From positions 1 to 18,127 of the forward strand of contig JAEYSE010000075.1 in assembly GCA_023435025.1 (NCBI GenBank): a stretch of 18,127 bases of DNA, written 5' to 3'. Source of the DNA: Bacillota bacterium. Its GTDB lineage: Bacteria > Bacillota > Clostridia > Christensenellales > CAG-138. Positions 1-6,880 of this stretch are shown here, in pieces. The translations under genes were made by a program, and so were the position numbers. How positions within the stretch are numbered: the stretch's first letter is position 1; each line of letters begins with the position of its first letter. The notes under the pieces were generated by a model. The model had not been told where the DNA came from. It saw only the letters and a program-made list of their open reading frames with translations, and searched no databases.

Positions 1-366
1 GCAGGGACGGAGCCTGAAAACGCAACCGATTACTGGGTGGTGCCCCAACCGCCAACCACGTTTCTTTCGCGGGTGGATGCACAAGGCAGTGCACAACTGA
101 CATTCATGCCGATACAAAGCTTTATGCTTTACCGCTTGTACCGCGAGGACAGCCACGGCGTAGCCCTGTTGTTAGGGGAATGGCCGGGCGGCAATGGCGC
201 TGTTCATTATACGGATCTGACGGCTGAGCCAGGAGCAACATACGAATATTACGTGATCCCCGCGCATCCGCAGCTTACAATCGGCGGAAAGCAGGTTGTG
301 GGCCCCGCTTCCAAGCGCCTTCTGGTCCATATCCCCGCTAACCCCTTTATCGCGGGAGGAGAATAG
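1..366 (+). CDS. C-terminal fragment of an Fn3-like surface/exported protein (5' truncated)
   Basis: The frame is open from base 1, so this is the 3' end of a gene that begins outside the window; 121 residues are visible before the TAG stop. A proline-rich linker (PQPPTTF) leads into a beta-sandwich-like segment with alternating hydrophobic residues and the pattern LYRLYRE...GEWPGG...YTDLTAEPGATYEYYVIP, which resembles a fibronectin type III or similar Ig-like module. Such modules occur at the C-termini of exported cell-wall proteins, including some class A penicillin-binding proteins, but no catalytic domain is visible, so the parent protein cannot be named. No convincing terminator follows the stop. 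The reading frame is secure; the domain type is a moderate inference. Confidence 0.6.
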   Translation, partial: AGTEPENATDYWVVPQPPTTFLSRVDAQGSAQLTFMPIQSFMLYRLYREDSHGVALLLGEWPGGNGAVHYTDLTAEPGATYEYYVIPAHPQLTIGGKQVVGPASKRLLVHIPANPFIAGGE

Positions 367-407
367 GCCGTCTATTCGCAGGTGGAATAACCCCGCATTA
401 GAAGTGC

Positions 408-436
408 TTGCAGCAGAACAGCATATATCATATACT
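408..436 (+). promoter_or_regulatory. Candidate promoter of the GntR gene
   Basis: TTGCAG at 408-413 and TATACT at 431-436 are separated by 17 bp, the preferred sigma-A spacing. The -10 box matches five of six positions and the -35 box only three. It would give a leader of about 110 nt before the regulator start at 555. A small inverted repeat, TTGCA-5-TGCAA at 465-479, lies downstream and could be an operator. Confidence 0.4.
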
Positions 437-450
437 ATGTAGAGGAATAA

Positions 451-507
451 ATGTTCTTTTATCCTTGCAATTGGTGCAATGGGACGCATGCGGGCACAGC
501 AAAATAA
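451..507 (+). CDS. Possible 18-residue upstream ORF in the GntR leader
   Basis: The sequence AGAGGA at 441-446 is followed after four bases by ATG, opening an 18-codon frame (MFFYPCNWCNGTHAGTAK) that ends at TAA. It lies between the candidate promoter and the GntR start. The peptide has a CxxC pair but no recognisable family. A ribosome binding site better than that of the downstream gene is the only support for translation; chance is quite possible. Confidence 0.22.
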   Translation: MFFYPCNWCNGTHAGTAK

Positions 508-554
508 AGCGGAATAAAGGGGGATGCGCGCCTCGCATTGGGGCCGCAACAGCA

Positions 555-1238
555 ATGAGAGATCATGTCACTTTGAATTTGGGCCAAATTGCAAGCGAGA
601 TGCAGCCTCGTTCCATGGCGGCGCGGGATTGGGTCTTTCAGGTGTTACGCGCAGCAATTGTCCGGGGTGTTTTACCGGGCGGTATGCCCTTAAGGCAGGA
701 TGAAATCTCCGCATCTCTCAACGTCAGTCATATCCCCGTGCGGGAAGCTTTTCGCCAGTTGGAGGCCCAGGGACTGGTTCGCATATATCCCAACCGTGGC
801 GCGGTTGTTACCAAACTTACGCTTGAAGAGATGGAGGATATCATGGATGTGCGCACCTTACTAGAGGTTGGCGCACTCCGGGTGGCAATCCCCATCATGA
901 CGCAGGAGACCATAGATACCGCCCAGGCGATCATCGATGAAACATTGGAGGAAGATGAACCCAACCGTTTGGAGGAGCTCAATTCCTGCTTCCACTTCAC
1001 ACTGTATGAACCGGTACAAAACCAAATGCTATTTCGGCTAATTGAGCAGATGCACGCCAATATTGACCGGTACATCCGCGTATATTACAGCGACCCCATG
1101 CATCACACTACCTCCAAGAAACAGCATGTGGAACTTTTAGACGCGTGCCGTGCGCGGGATGTCGAGCGCGCATGCAATATACTCTATGAGCATATCACGG
1201 ATACGAAATCCCTGCTCGAACCGCGTCTGAAAAGCTAA
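555..1238 (+). CDS. GntR family transcriptional regulator, FadR/FCD type
   Basis: This is a 227-residue DNA-binding regulator with the length typical of the FCD subgroup. Residues about 20-88 form the GntR winged helix: the segment around LRQDEISASLNVSHIPVREAFRQL contains the recognition helix, and RIYPNRGAVV is the wing. Residues about 95-220 form the all-helical FCD ligand domain. Three of the usual metal-binding residues are visible (His147 in FHFTL, His191, His213), while the usual aspartate four residues before the first histidine is Asn143. FCD proteins usually sense organic acids and repress catabolic genes, but the ligand here is unknown. ATG 555 is preferred because upstream codons add a non-homologous tail; GGGG at 539-542 may be its weak ribosome binding site. 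No obvious target operon is adjacent. Confidence 0.85.
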   Translation: MRDHVTLNLGQIASEMQPRSMAARDWVFQVLRAAIVRGVLPGGMPLRQDEISASLNVSHIPVREAFRQLEAQGLVRIYPNRGAVVTKLTLEEMEDIMDVRTLLEVGALRVAIPIMTQETIDTAQAIIDETLEEDEPNRLEELNSCFHFTLYEPVQNQMLFRLIEQMHANIDRYIRVYYSDPMHHTTSKKQHVELLDACRARDVERACNILYEHITDTKSLLEPRLKS

Positions 1239-1299
1239 ACGCTCTGCCTTAAAAATTGGCAGCGAATTCTCTGCCGGTTTTATTTGTTTAGTTAGAATA

Positions 1300-1335
1300 A
1301 AAAACACTTCTGCGCATTACGCGCGAAGTGTTTTT
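1300..1335. terminator. Bidirectional intrinsic terminator
   Basis: Eleven-base arms (AAAAACACTTC at 1300-1310, GAAGTGTTTTT at 1325-1335) form a stem with T runs on both strands, placed between the convergent GntR and flavin-reductase-like genes. A weaker hairpin (GGCAG 1258-1262 with CTGCC 1271-1275, then GGTTTT) lies just upstream. Confidence 0.85.
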
Positions 1336-1370
1336 CTTTTATGATAATTCTTTATAGAAGGGTATGGGAA

Positions 1371-1976
1371 TCAATTTGTTTCACTCTCAATAACCGAGCT
1401 TATTGTGCAATATTTATTCCCGCTGAGTCTTCCCAAAGCGTCTAATTTAGACCATTCCACTTCACGGCCATCCCTGGTTAAATCATCTTTAATATGCATC
1501 ATCTGCACTCGGCCGAGTATCAGGTTGCCAGCATTGGCACCTTCGCTTACTGTAACAATGTGCTCCAGCATACACTCGAACGAAATTCTTGCTTCTTTAA
1601 TGCGATAAGGCTTTATAGTTTTTGATTCAGACAAATGAATGCCTTTCAAATAGTGTTCATCTTCCCCATAAGGGATGGGCTGAGCTGAATTCTCCATTGC
1701 ATGAAGTAAATCCGCTGAAACCAAATTGATTACAAACTCTTTTGTTTGTTCAATGTTTTGAACGGTATCTTTTTTTGTTCCATCTGAACGGTTTACTACC
1801 GAAAATGCCAATATCGGCGGAGTCCAGGATACGCCTGTAAAAAAGCTGAACGGCGCTAAATTAGCCCTGCCTTCGCTGCTGATCGATGATACCCAAGCGA
1901 TGGGTCTGGGAATAATACTGCTTGTCAATAAATCATGAGCATGTCGTGGCTCAAAAGTCCTTAAATCAACTTCCAT
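1371..1976 (-). CDS. Flavin reductase-like (FMN-binding split barrel) protein
   Basis: The 201-residue protein has the flavin reductase-like/FMN-binding split-barrel signature: the N-terminal LLTSSIIPRPIAWVSSISSEGRANLAPFSFF segment (about residues 16-46), the VNRSDGTKKDTVQNIEQTKEFVINLVS region, and a C-terminal half with HIVTVSEGANAGNLILGRV. Members bind FMN and reduce flavin or act as small oxidoreductases; the substrate here is unknown. The frame is open for 72 more codons upstream, but ATG 1976 is chosen because it aligns with the family start, has AAGAAGG a few bases upstream, and follows a -10-like TATACT at 2008-2013. It is divergent from the PadR operon, with the PadR operator about 220 bp from its start, so co-regulation is possible but not evident. 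Confidence 0.8.
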   Translation of the reverse strand: MEVDLRTFEPRHAHDLLTSSIIPRPIAWVSSISSEGRANLAPFSFFTGVSWTPPILAFSVVNRSDGTKKDTVQNIEQTKEFVINLVSADLLHAMENSAQPIPYGEDEHYLKGIHLSESKTIKPYRIKEARISFECMLEHIVTVSEGANAGNLILGRVQMMHIKDDLTRDGREVEWSKLDALGRLSGNKYCTISSVIESETN

Positions 1977-2007
1977 ATCATTCGCCTTCTTATTAGATAT
2001 TCTAAGC

Positions 2008-2013
2008 AGTATA
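2008..2013 (-). promoter_or_regulatory. Candidate -10 box of the flavin reductase-like gene
   Basis: Read on the minus strand this is TATACT, about 32 bases upstream of the chosen ATG. No good -35 box sits at 16-18 bp, so it is a weak call. It argues against the longer reading frame, because it lies inside that extension. Confidence 0.3.
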
Positions 2014-2185
2014 ACAAAAAAATGGATTGTCGCATATACTTTCATCCATTTTGGTACCGAGTATATAACGGCTATGGGGTAAGCCGCAAACTGCAATTGC
2101 GCAACAGTCGTTATGCCTGCCGATAAACTAACGTTTATGATTTCGTTCCATGTTGCGCTCTTAATAAAAATTTTGTAAAAAGCTA

Positions 2186-2213
2186 TTGACACTATATCGG
2201 CTTGCGATATAAT
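2186..2213 (+). promoter_or_regulatory. Sigma-A promoter of the padR-DUF2812 operon
   Basis: A perfect TTGACA (2186-2191) and a perfect TATAAT (2208-2213) are 16 bp apart. The -10 box and the region downstream are covered by the palindrome at 2193-2233, so bound repressor would block RNA polymerase directly. Confidence 0.8.
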
Positions 2214-2233
2214 GTATATCGTAAGCCGATATA
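2193..2233. promoter_or_regulatory. 41-bp near-perfect palindromic PadR operator
   Basis: Left arm TATATCGGCTTGCGATATA (2193-2211), a 3-base spacer, and right arm TATATCGTAAGCCGATATA (2215-2233) match as an inverted repeat at 18 of 19 positions. It overlaps the promoter spacer, the -10 box and the likely start site. PadR proteins are known to repress their own operons from such palindromes, so it is the likely autoregulatory site. Confidence 0.75.
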
Positions 2234-2258
2234 ACGGCTGGCGAGCATGGAGGTGCGT

Positions 2259-2573
2259 ATGCAGGAGAACATTGCATTGACGGAAGCGGTATTCTATATC
2301 CTGCTTTCACTCACAGAACCTTTACATGGGTATGGCATTATGCAGAACGCTGCAAAGCTGAGTAGGGGACGGGTCAACCTTGCGGCGGGTACGCTCTATG
2401 GTGCGCTCAATACGCTGCTTGACAAAGGTTGGATTCGTTTGCAGCCCACAGAAGAAGGTATGCGGAAAAAGGAATATGAGTTGACAGAGCTTGGGCGTGC
2501 GGCAATTAAGCTGGAAACGGAGCGTTTAACGGAACTGCTGAGCAACGCTCGGAAAGTATTGGGGGAATGCTAG
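2259..2573 (+). CDS. PadR family transcriptional regulator
   Basis: This 104-residue protein is a minimal PadR (PadR-s1-like) winged-helix repressor. The core reads LTEAVFYILLSLTEPLHGYGIMQ, then a helix-turn-helix region ending LAAGTLYGALNTLLDKGWI, then the wing (KKEYELTELGRAAI), and a short C-terminal helix for dimerisation. ATG 2259 is preferred over the in-frame ATG 2247 because GGAGG at 2249-2253 lies five bases upstream of it; the earlier ATG overlaps that site. Its stop TAG directly abuts the ATG of the DUF2812 gene, so the two are translated as a unit. PadR plus DUF2812 is a recurrent pair in Firmicutes. The palindrome over its promoter points to autoregulation; the inducer is unknown. 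Confidence 0.9.
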   Translation: MQENIALTEAVFYILLSLTEPLHGYGIMQNAAKLSRGRVNLAAGTLYGALNTLLDKGWIRLQPTEEGMRKKEYELTELGRAAIKLETERLTELLSNARKVLGEC

Positions 2574-3137
2574 ATGACACAAACTATTTTTAAATTCTTC
2601 ACCGTTGCGCAGCATGAACAGGAAGAACGCTGGCTTGACGAGATGTCCAATCAGGGGCTGCAATTATCGAGCGTGGGCTTGGGGTACTATGTTTTTGAAG
2701 AGGGGCAGAAAGGGGAGTATCAATACAAAATCGAATTGCTGCCCCACAGCCCAAGGCATGCGCAAAGCCATTCCTACATCGGTTTCCTGCGGGATATGGG
2801 TATTGAGTGCGTGGCGACATATTTGCGGTGGGTATATTTCAGGAAAAAAGCCGACGGCGCACCGTTTGTGCTGTATTCCGATATTTCCTCCAATATCAGC
2901 CATTATGAACGGGTGCTGAGCCTTTGCCGCCTTGGATATGTGCTCAATTTCATCGCGGGCGTGATTAACGTTTTTGCCGTCATTGAACAGATCGTAAACG
3001 GGCCGACAGTGGTTATAACGTTCAACGCGGTTGTCGTATGTTTGAATATGTTCATAGCGTGGGTCGTGTTTGCTTATTCGCGTCCCATGAAAGCGCGGCT
3101 CAAACAGATGCGCAGGGAAAACGCGGTAAGGGAATGA
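2574..3137 (+). CDS. DUF2812 domain-containing membrane protein
   Basis: This 187-residue protein matches the DUF2812 pattern: an N-terminal soluble domain with FFTVAQHEQEERWLDEMSNQGLQL, an aromatic GYYVFEEG segment, a YQYKIELLP strand, and the WVYFRKK...LYSDISS motif at about residues 86-107. The C-terminal part has two hydrophobic segments (about residues 120-140 and 145-167) that would be membrane helices, followed by a basic tail. The biochemical function of DUF2812 is not established; genes of this type usually follow a PadR regulator, as here with no gap, which suggests a role in the membrane response that the PadR protein controls. Confidence 0.85.
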   Translation: MTQTIFKFFTVAQHEQEERWLDEMSNQGLQLSSVGLGYYVFEEGQKGEYQYKIELLPHSPRHAQSHSYIGFLRDMGIECVATYLRWVYFRKKADGAPFVLYSDISSNISHYERVLSLCRLGYVLNFIAGVINVFAVIEQIVNGPTVVITFNAVVVCLNMFIAWVVFAYSRPMKARLKQMRRENAVRE

Positions 3138-3147
3138 TGTGCAACAA

Positions 3148-3225
3148 AACCCCGGGGTTCTAAAATTGCTCCCATTGACATGATTTTTACCCTTTAAGGC
3201 GAAGGCCTGAAGGCTAGCCTTCGGG
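3148..3225. repeat. Two palindromes in the DUF2812 to carboxypeptidase-like spacer
   Basis: The 247-bp spacer contains AACCCCGGGGTT (3148-3159), a perfect 12-bp palindrome, and GAAGGCTAGCCTTC (3209-3222), a perfect 14-bp palindrome extendable to 3206-3225 with one wobble. Neither has a T run, so neither is an obvious terminator. A lone TTGACA at 3175-3180 lacks a matching -10 box. I see no gene in this spacer. Confidence 0.4.
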
Positions 3226-3384
3226 CACACCTTGATCGAACCCGCCGTTTTACGATGCGTTCCACGGATTTGCACGATATGCGCTTCATGAGACAACCCC
3301 AAAAAGAGCAAAACAAAGCGCTTTGGCGCGCATGGCCTATCCTTCACTGGCATATGTATTATCATATGGAGAGGGGGATGGGCC

Positions 3385-4575
3385 ATGCAGTTTCAAGCGC
3401 TCTTTGCGCTGGATTTACCATACGAGAAACGAAAATTCCTGCGGGCCGTTACGGCGCTGCTGCTGGCGGCTGCGCTGATCTTGCCTGTAAGCCCCGCTTT
3501 TGCCGCCACAGAGGTTTCAATGGCGGACGCTTCAAGCGCGTTGCTGGCCGAGGCGACGACACAGCAGCCCTTGCTTGAACAGAATGCGGATACTCCTAGT
3601 TCCGTTGCAGGGCTTGCAAAACTCCCAGCCTTACTTGTGTTGAGTGAAGCGGTGGATCAGGGAAAGCTGGATCTAAAGTCTGAAATTGCCGTCAGCGATA
3701 AAGCTGCCGGAGTTGGAGGGCCGACCGCGTTCATTGAGGGGGGGGAAGTCATATCGGCTGAACCCTTGATGAAAGCAGCGGTGATGATCTGTGCGGGTGA
3801 CGCCATTACCGCGCTGGGTGAAGCGCTGTCTGGAACAGAAGCCGGGTTTGTGGATGCGATCAACACGCGGCTAAACGAACTGGGCGTGCCGGTTACATAT
3901 GAAAACGCAGTGGGAGCCGGCGCGCAGCTTACGGCGCGCCAGCTTGCTATCATAGGCGCTGCGCTTATGAAAAGCCCCGCATTTACTGCCCACAGCAAAC
4001 TCACGCTGGAAAATTTCACCCATTCGGACGGCCGGGAAACGGAGCTTGTAAACGCAAACCGCATGCTCAGGAGTTACGCGGGGTGTACGGGTGTCGCTAC
4101 GGGGTCCTCACAGGCAGATGGATATTGCGGCGTATTTGCCGTAACAAGAGGAGATACCCAGCTTATTTGTGTGGTGACCGGTTGCCGGAATTCCAGTGGG
4201 CGCTTTGCTATTGCAAGCTCCATGCTGGATCAGGCGTTCGCCACAAAAAAGGCGCAGAAGCTTGCGGAAAAAGGGGAAGTAATTGCGGAAAGCGTGCGCG
4301 TGCACGGTGGCAAACGGCGGGAGGTCAACCTGGTGGCCAAAGATACCGTTGTGTTACTGCTGGATAAGGCAGAACCAGCGCTTATGGCGGTGGAAAACAT
4401 TCCGGAACAGTTGCAGGCGCCGCTTGGTTTAAGTTCCGTGGTGGGCAGCGTTTCCTACCAGACTGCGGATGGCGTGGAGATGGGAAAAGTGGAGCTTGTG
4501 CCGCAGGTTGAGGTGGAACAGGCGTTCTTTCGTGAAATCATCCGCGAGCTGCTGCTAAGCTTTATGCGCTTGTAA
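3385..4575 (+). CDS. D-Ala-D-Ala carboxypeptidase-like exported protein with degenerate active site
   Basis: The 396-residue protein follows the layout of DacF/PBP5-type D,D-carboxypeptidases. Basic residues then a hydrophobic stretch ending AFA form a signal peptide (about 1-40); a transpeptidase-like domain spans about 48-290; a beta-rich C-terminal domain follows to about 375; and an amphipathic tail (FFREIIRELLLSFMRL) resembles the membrane anchor of the family. The three catalytic motifs are altered. SxxK reads Gly76-Leu-Ala-Lys79, SxN reads Cys136-Ala-Gly138, and KTG reads Ala238-Thr-Gly240. Flanking conserved residues (NADTPSS..GLAKL, GDAITAL, ADGYC) align well, so a misplaced motif is unlikely. 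It is probably not a working carboxypeptidase and may bind cell-wall ligands or partners. GAGGGGG lies seven bases upstream of ATG 3385. Confidence 0.85.
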   Translation: MQFQALFALDLPYEKRKFLRAVTALLLAAALILPVSPAFAATEVSMADASSALLAEATTQQPLLEQNADTPSSVAGLAKLPALLVLSEAVDQGKLDLKSEIAVSDKAAGVGGPTAFIEGGEVISAEPLMKAAVMICAGDAITALGEALSGTEAGFVDAINTRLNELGVPVTYENAVGAGAQLTARQLAIIGAALMKSPAFTAHSKLTLENFTHSDGRETELVNANRMLRSYAGCTGVATGSSQADGYCGVFAVTRGDTQLICVVTGCRNSSGRFAIASSMLDQAFATKKAQKLAEKGEVIAESVRVHGGKRREVNLVAKDTVVLLLDKAEPALMAVENIPEQLQAPLGLSSVVGSVSYQTADGVEMGKVELVPQVEVEQAFFREIIRELLLSFMRL

Positions 4576-4598
4576 TCATTCAGCTTGTATTCCATTAA

Positions 4599-4625
4599 AA
4601 AAGAGGCGGGAATCCCGTCTCTTTT
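4599..4625. terminator. Intrinsic terminator after the carboxypeptidase-like gene
   Basis: A 12-bp stem with one G-T wobble (arms 4599-4610 and 4614-4625) and a 3-base loop ends in TTTT, 24 bases past the stop codon. Confidence 0.85.
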
Positions 4626-4657
4626 GCTATTGGTGATGCAAAACTTAAGGTATGATT

Positions 4658-4680
4658 GCCCGCGTTCTTGTGAGGCGGGC
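4658..4680. other. GC-rich hairpin, possible second terminator
   Basis: GCCCGC (4658-4663) pairs with GCGGGC (4675-4680) around an 11-base loop, followed by GTTTCTT. The U tract is poor, so this may be a backup terminator or simply structure. Confidence 0.35.
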
Positions 4681-4685
4681 GTTTC

Positions 4686-4714
4686 TTGCATCGATTATTC
4701 ATTTCACGTATAAT
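4686..4714 (+). promoter_or_regulatory. Promoter of the M50 protease-scpA-scpB operon
   Basis: TTGCAT (4686-4691) and a perfect TATAAT (4709-4714) are 17 bp apart, giving a leader of about 40 bases before the TTG start at 4760. Confidence 0.6.
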
Positions 4715-4759
4715 GAAAAAAAGAGCGCGTGGGGCACGCAAATACGGAGGATATGAAAA

Positions 4760-5464
4760 TTGAACATATTTGGCGGCTTAAGAGGCCTGCTGGGCGACCC
4801 TCAGGGGTTTTTGCTGAATTTATTATACAGCCTTCCGGCAATTTTGATTTCCCTTTCGTTCCATGAATGGGGACATGCTTACGCTGCTTACCGTCTGGGG
4901 GACCCTACCGCGCGGAATTTGGGCAGGATGAGCATAAACCCCGTCCGCCATATCGATCCCCTTGGGCTGCTGATGCTTGTTGTCGCACGCTTCGGCTGGG
5001 CCAAGCCCGTTCCGGTCAATCCCCGGAATTTTAAAAATCTGCGCAGGGACGATACCATAGTGTCACTTGCGGGCATCACCGTCAACTTTGGGCTGGCGCT
5101 TGCAAGCATGCTTGCGATCTATGTGTTCGCCATATTGGGCAGCACAAACATCGTCATTGCTAATATTCTTTACTACTTTTTAAGCATCAATCTTGGTCTT
5201 ATGGTGTTCAACCTCATCCCGCTTCCACCGCTTGATGGCTCGCACGTGCTTGAAAACCTGTTGATCCGCCGGGTGGGCCCGAGGCCTTTCCTGTTTTTGC
5301 AGCGGTACGGCAGCATCATTTTGCTTGGCCTTCTTTTAACCGGGATTCTATCCGGGGTATTGAGCACGGTGGTGTCATATATCCTGTTCGGCATTGAATG
5401 GCTGTTTAATGCTATATTCCGGTTCTCCGGAATTTTATACCTCTATCAAGTCATGTGGGGTTGA
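4760..5464 (+). CDS. Site-2 protease family (M50) membrane metalloprotease
   Basis: This 234-residue membrane protein has both catalytic signatures of M50 proteases. The HExxH zinc motif is HEWGH at residues 35-39, within a hydrophobic segment, and the second zinc motif with an LDG core is NLIPLPPLDG at 151-160. About five hydrophobic segments are visible. It belongs to the small, PDZ-less group often annotated as site-2 protease family protein and often located next to scpA in Firmicutes; the natural substrate is not known. Translation starts at TTG 4760, with GGAGG (4746-4750) nine bases upstream; the ATG at 4753 is in another frame and too close to the ribosome binding site. Its last codons overlap the GTG start of scpA, suggesting translational coupling. 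Confidence 0.9.
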   Translation: MNIFGGLRGLLGDPQGFLLNLLYSLPAILISLSFHEWGHAYAAYRLGDPTARNLGRMSINPVRHIDPLGLLMLVVARFGWAKPVPVNPRNFKNLRRDDTIVSLAGITVNFGLALASMLAIYVFAILGSTNIVIANILYYFLSINLGLMVFNLIPLPPLDGSHVLENLLIRRVGPRPFLFLQRYGSIILLGLLLTGILSGVLSTVVSYILFGIEWLFNAIFRFSGILYLYQVMWG

Positions 5465-6234
5465 GTCTTTTGCCATACCACGTACATATCAGCCAGTTTG
5501 ACGGTCCGCTCGACCTGCTGCTTCATTTGATTGAGAGCGCAGAGGTGGACATCAAGGATATCTTCATATCCGAGATTACCAACCAGTATCTTGCCTATAT
5601 GGCAGAATTGGACGGGCTTGATATGGATACCGCCAGCGAATTTTTATCGATGGCGGCAACGCTGCTTTATATCAAATCTCGCCAGCTTCTGCCCAGGCCT
5701 CCCAAGGAAACCTTGGAAGAAGAGGACCCGGAAGAATTGCTGATCCGTCAGTTGCGTGAATACAAAGCGTTCAAAATGGCGGGGGAAGAGCTTTTGCAGT
5801 TGCAGGATGCCATGAGGGGCGTATATGCGCGTCTGCCAGAGGATGTGCCGCTGCCGCCTGTGGAGATCTCGCTTTCAGGCGCAACATTGCAGCAGCTTTA
5901 CCAGTCCTTTTTCACGCTTTTGCATACGCAGCGGGAGGAGCCGGTTATTAGCCCGCTGCATCAGGTGCGGCAGGATACGTTTACGGTCCGTTCGCAAATC
6001 ACAAGAATTCGTCAATTGCTTCTTGAACAGAATGAGCTGACGTTTGAAGAACTCTTTATGGAGCAGCCCAGCCGCATGGAGATCATTGCGACTTTTATGG
6101 CGCTTTTGGAGATGATCAGCCGCGGGGAAATCCACCTGAAGCAGCCGTCCCCGTTTGCGCCCATCCGTCTCAAGGCCCGGGCGCTTTCTTCATCCGACGC
6201 GGATGACGATTACATGGATGAATATACGGATTGA
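5455..6234 (+). CDS. scpA: Segregation and condensation protein A (kleisin)
   Basis: ScpA is the kleisin subunit of the Smc-ScpA-ScpB complex, which organises and segregates the chromosome. The family signature is clear near the N-terminus (FDGPLDLLLHLIESAEVDIKD, about residues 15-35), followed by ITNQYLAYM and SEFLSMAATLLYIKSRQLLP, the part that binds the Smc neck. A charged central linker leads to a C-terminal winged helix (about 185-245: LTFEELF...EIIATFMALLEMISRGEI), which binds the other Smc head. Length is 259 residues, normal for the family. The start is uncertain: GTG 5455 overlaps the upstream gene, while TTG 5461 or TTG 5470 (giving MPYHVHISQ) would match the usual family start. scpB follows after eight bases. 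Confidence 0.95.
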   Translation: MGLSLLPYHVHISQFDGPLDLLLHLIESAEVDIKDIFISEITNQYLAYMAELDGLDMDTASEFLSMAATLLYIKSRQLLPRPPKETLEEEDPEELLIRQLREYKAFKMAGEELLQLQDAMRGVYARLPEDVPLPPVEISLSGATLQQLYQSFFTLLHTQREEPVISPLHQVRQDTFTVRSQITRIRQLLLEQNELTFEELFMEQPSRMEIIATFMALLEMISRGEIHLKQPSPFAPIRLKARALSSSDADDDYMDEYTD

Positions 6235-6242
6235 GGAGTACT

Positions 6243-6794
6243 ATGCAAAAACAGGAGCAGATCGGCGCAATAGAGGCCATGCTGTTTGTGGCGGGGGACC
6301 CAGTTCCCGTGCTGGAACTGCAGCGGGTGCTGGACATGACGGAGCTTGAGCTTTACATACTGCTTCAGGAACTTCAGGCGCAGTACAGGCAGGAGAGCCG
6401 GGGGTTCCAGCTTTCCATTACCGCGGAAACCGTCCAGATACTTTCAAACAACGCGTATGCCGATTATGTTGAGCGGCTGCTGCAGCCTGCCCAGCAGAAA
6501 ACATTTTCACAATCCCTAATCGAAACGTTGGCCGTTGTTGCCTACCGCCAGCCCGCCACGCGCGCGGATGTGGAAGCGGTTCGCGGTGTAAGGTGCGAAT
6601 ACGCTATGGCCCAGCTGGTAAAGCTCAATATGATACAACCTGTGGGCAGGAAGGACGCCGTGGGCCGCCCGGTGCTCTACGGCACGACGGATGCGTTCTT
6701 GCGGCAATTCGGTATCGGTACCATCGCGGACCTGCCTAACCATGAAGCGTACTCCAAAGGCGAAGCGCCGATTATGGAAGCGCTTACGGTATAG
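6243..6794 (+). CDS. scpB: Segregation and condensation protein B
   Basis: ScpB forms a dimer that binds the central region of ScpA in the Smc condensin complex. The 183-residue protein shows two winged-helix domains. The first begins IGAIEAMLFVAGDPVPVLELQRVL, and the second contains the hallmark SLIETLAVVAYRQPATRADVEAVRGV (about residues 89-114) and ends with the GRKDAVGRPVLYGTTDAFLRQFGI segment. The ATG at 6243 is chosen because GAGGAG (6233-6238) lies four bases upstream; an in-frame TTG at 6231 overlaps that site. The gene is in the same operon as scpA, whose stop codon lies inside the ribosome binding site region, so the two are probably coupled. Confidence 0.95.
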   Translation: MQKQEQIGAIEAMLFVAGDPVPVLELQRVLDMTELELYILLQELQAQYRQESRGFQLSITAETVQILSNNAYADYVERLLQPAQQKTFSQSLIETLAVVAYRQPATRADVEAVRGVRCEYAMAQLVKLNMIQPVGRKDAVGRPVLYGTTDAFLRQFGIGTIADLPNHEAYSKGEAPIMEALTV

Positions 6795-6813
6795 CGTCAA
6801 AGGGGCTCCTTCA

Positions 6814-6848
6814 TTGACATCGTATGAAAGCTCCTGTACACTGTACAG
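6814..6848 (+). promoter_or_regulatory. guaB promoter overlapping a 15-bp palindrome
   Basis: A perfect TTGACA (6814-6819) and TACACT (6837-6842) are 17 bp apart. The -10 box lies inside CTGTACACTGTACAG (6834-6848), a perfect inverted repeat with 7-base arms around one central base. A dimeric repressor at this site would block guaB transcription. The regulator is not identifiable from the window. Confidence 0.65.
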
Positions 6849-6880
6849 AAATTCATCGAAACACTGCTTACGGAGGGCTT

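Noticed and set aside
172..555. Minus-strand frame of 127 codons overlapping the first gene and GntR leader
   Set aside because: No ribosome binding site or recognisable family; the overlapping plus-strand features explain the region better.
1977..2192. N-terminal extension of the flavin reductase-like protein by 72 residues
   Set aside because: The extension lies outside the family domain, contains a -10-like box, and a better ribosome binding site precedes ATG 1976.
2664..3386. Long minus-strand frame (240 codons) opposite the DUF2812 gene
   Set aside because: It is antisense to a recognisable DUF2812 gene, has no ribosome binding site or domain, and is rich in residues typical of shadow frames (His, Cys, Pro).
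4753..4866. ATG 4753 as start of the gene after GGAGG
   Set aside because: It is out of frame with the M50 protease, only two bases from the ribosome binding site, and gives a short frame without a family; TTG 4760 fits.
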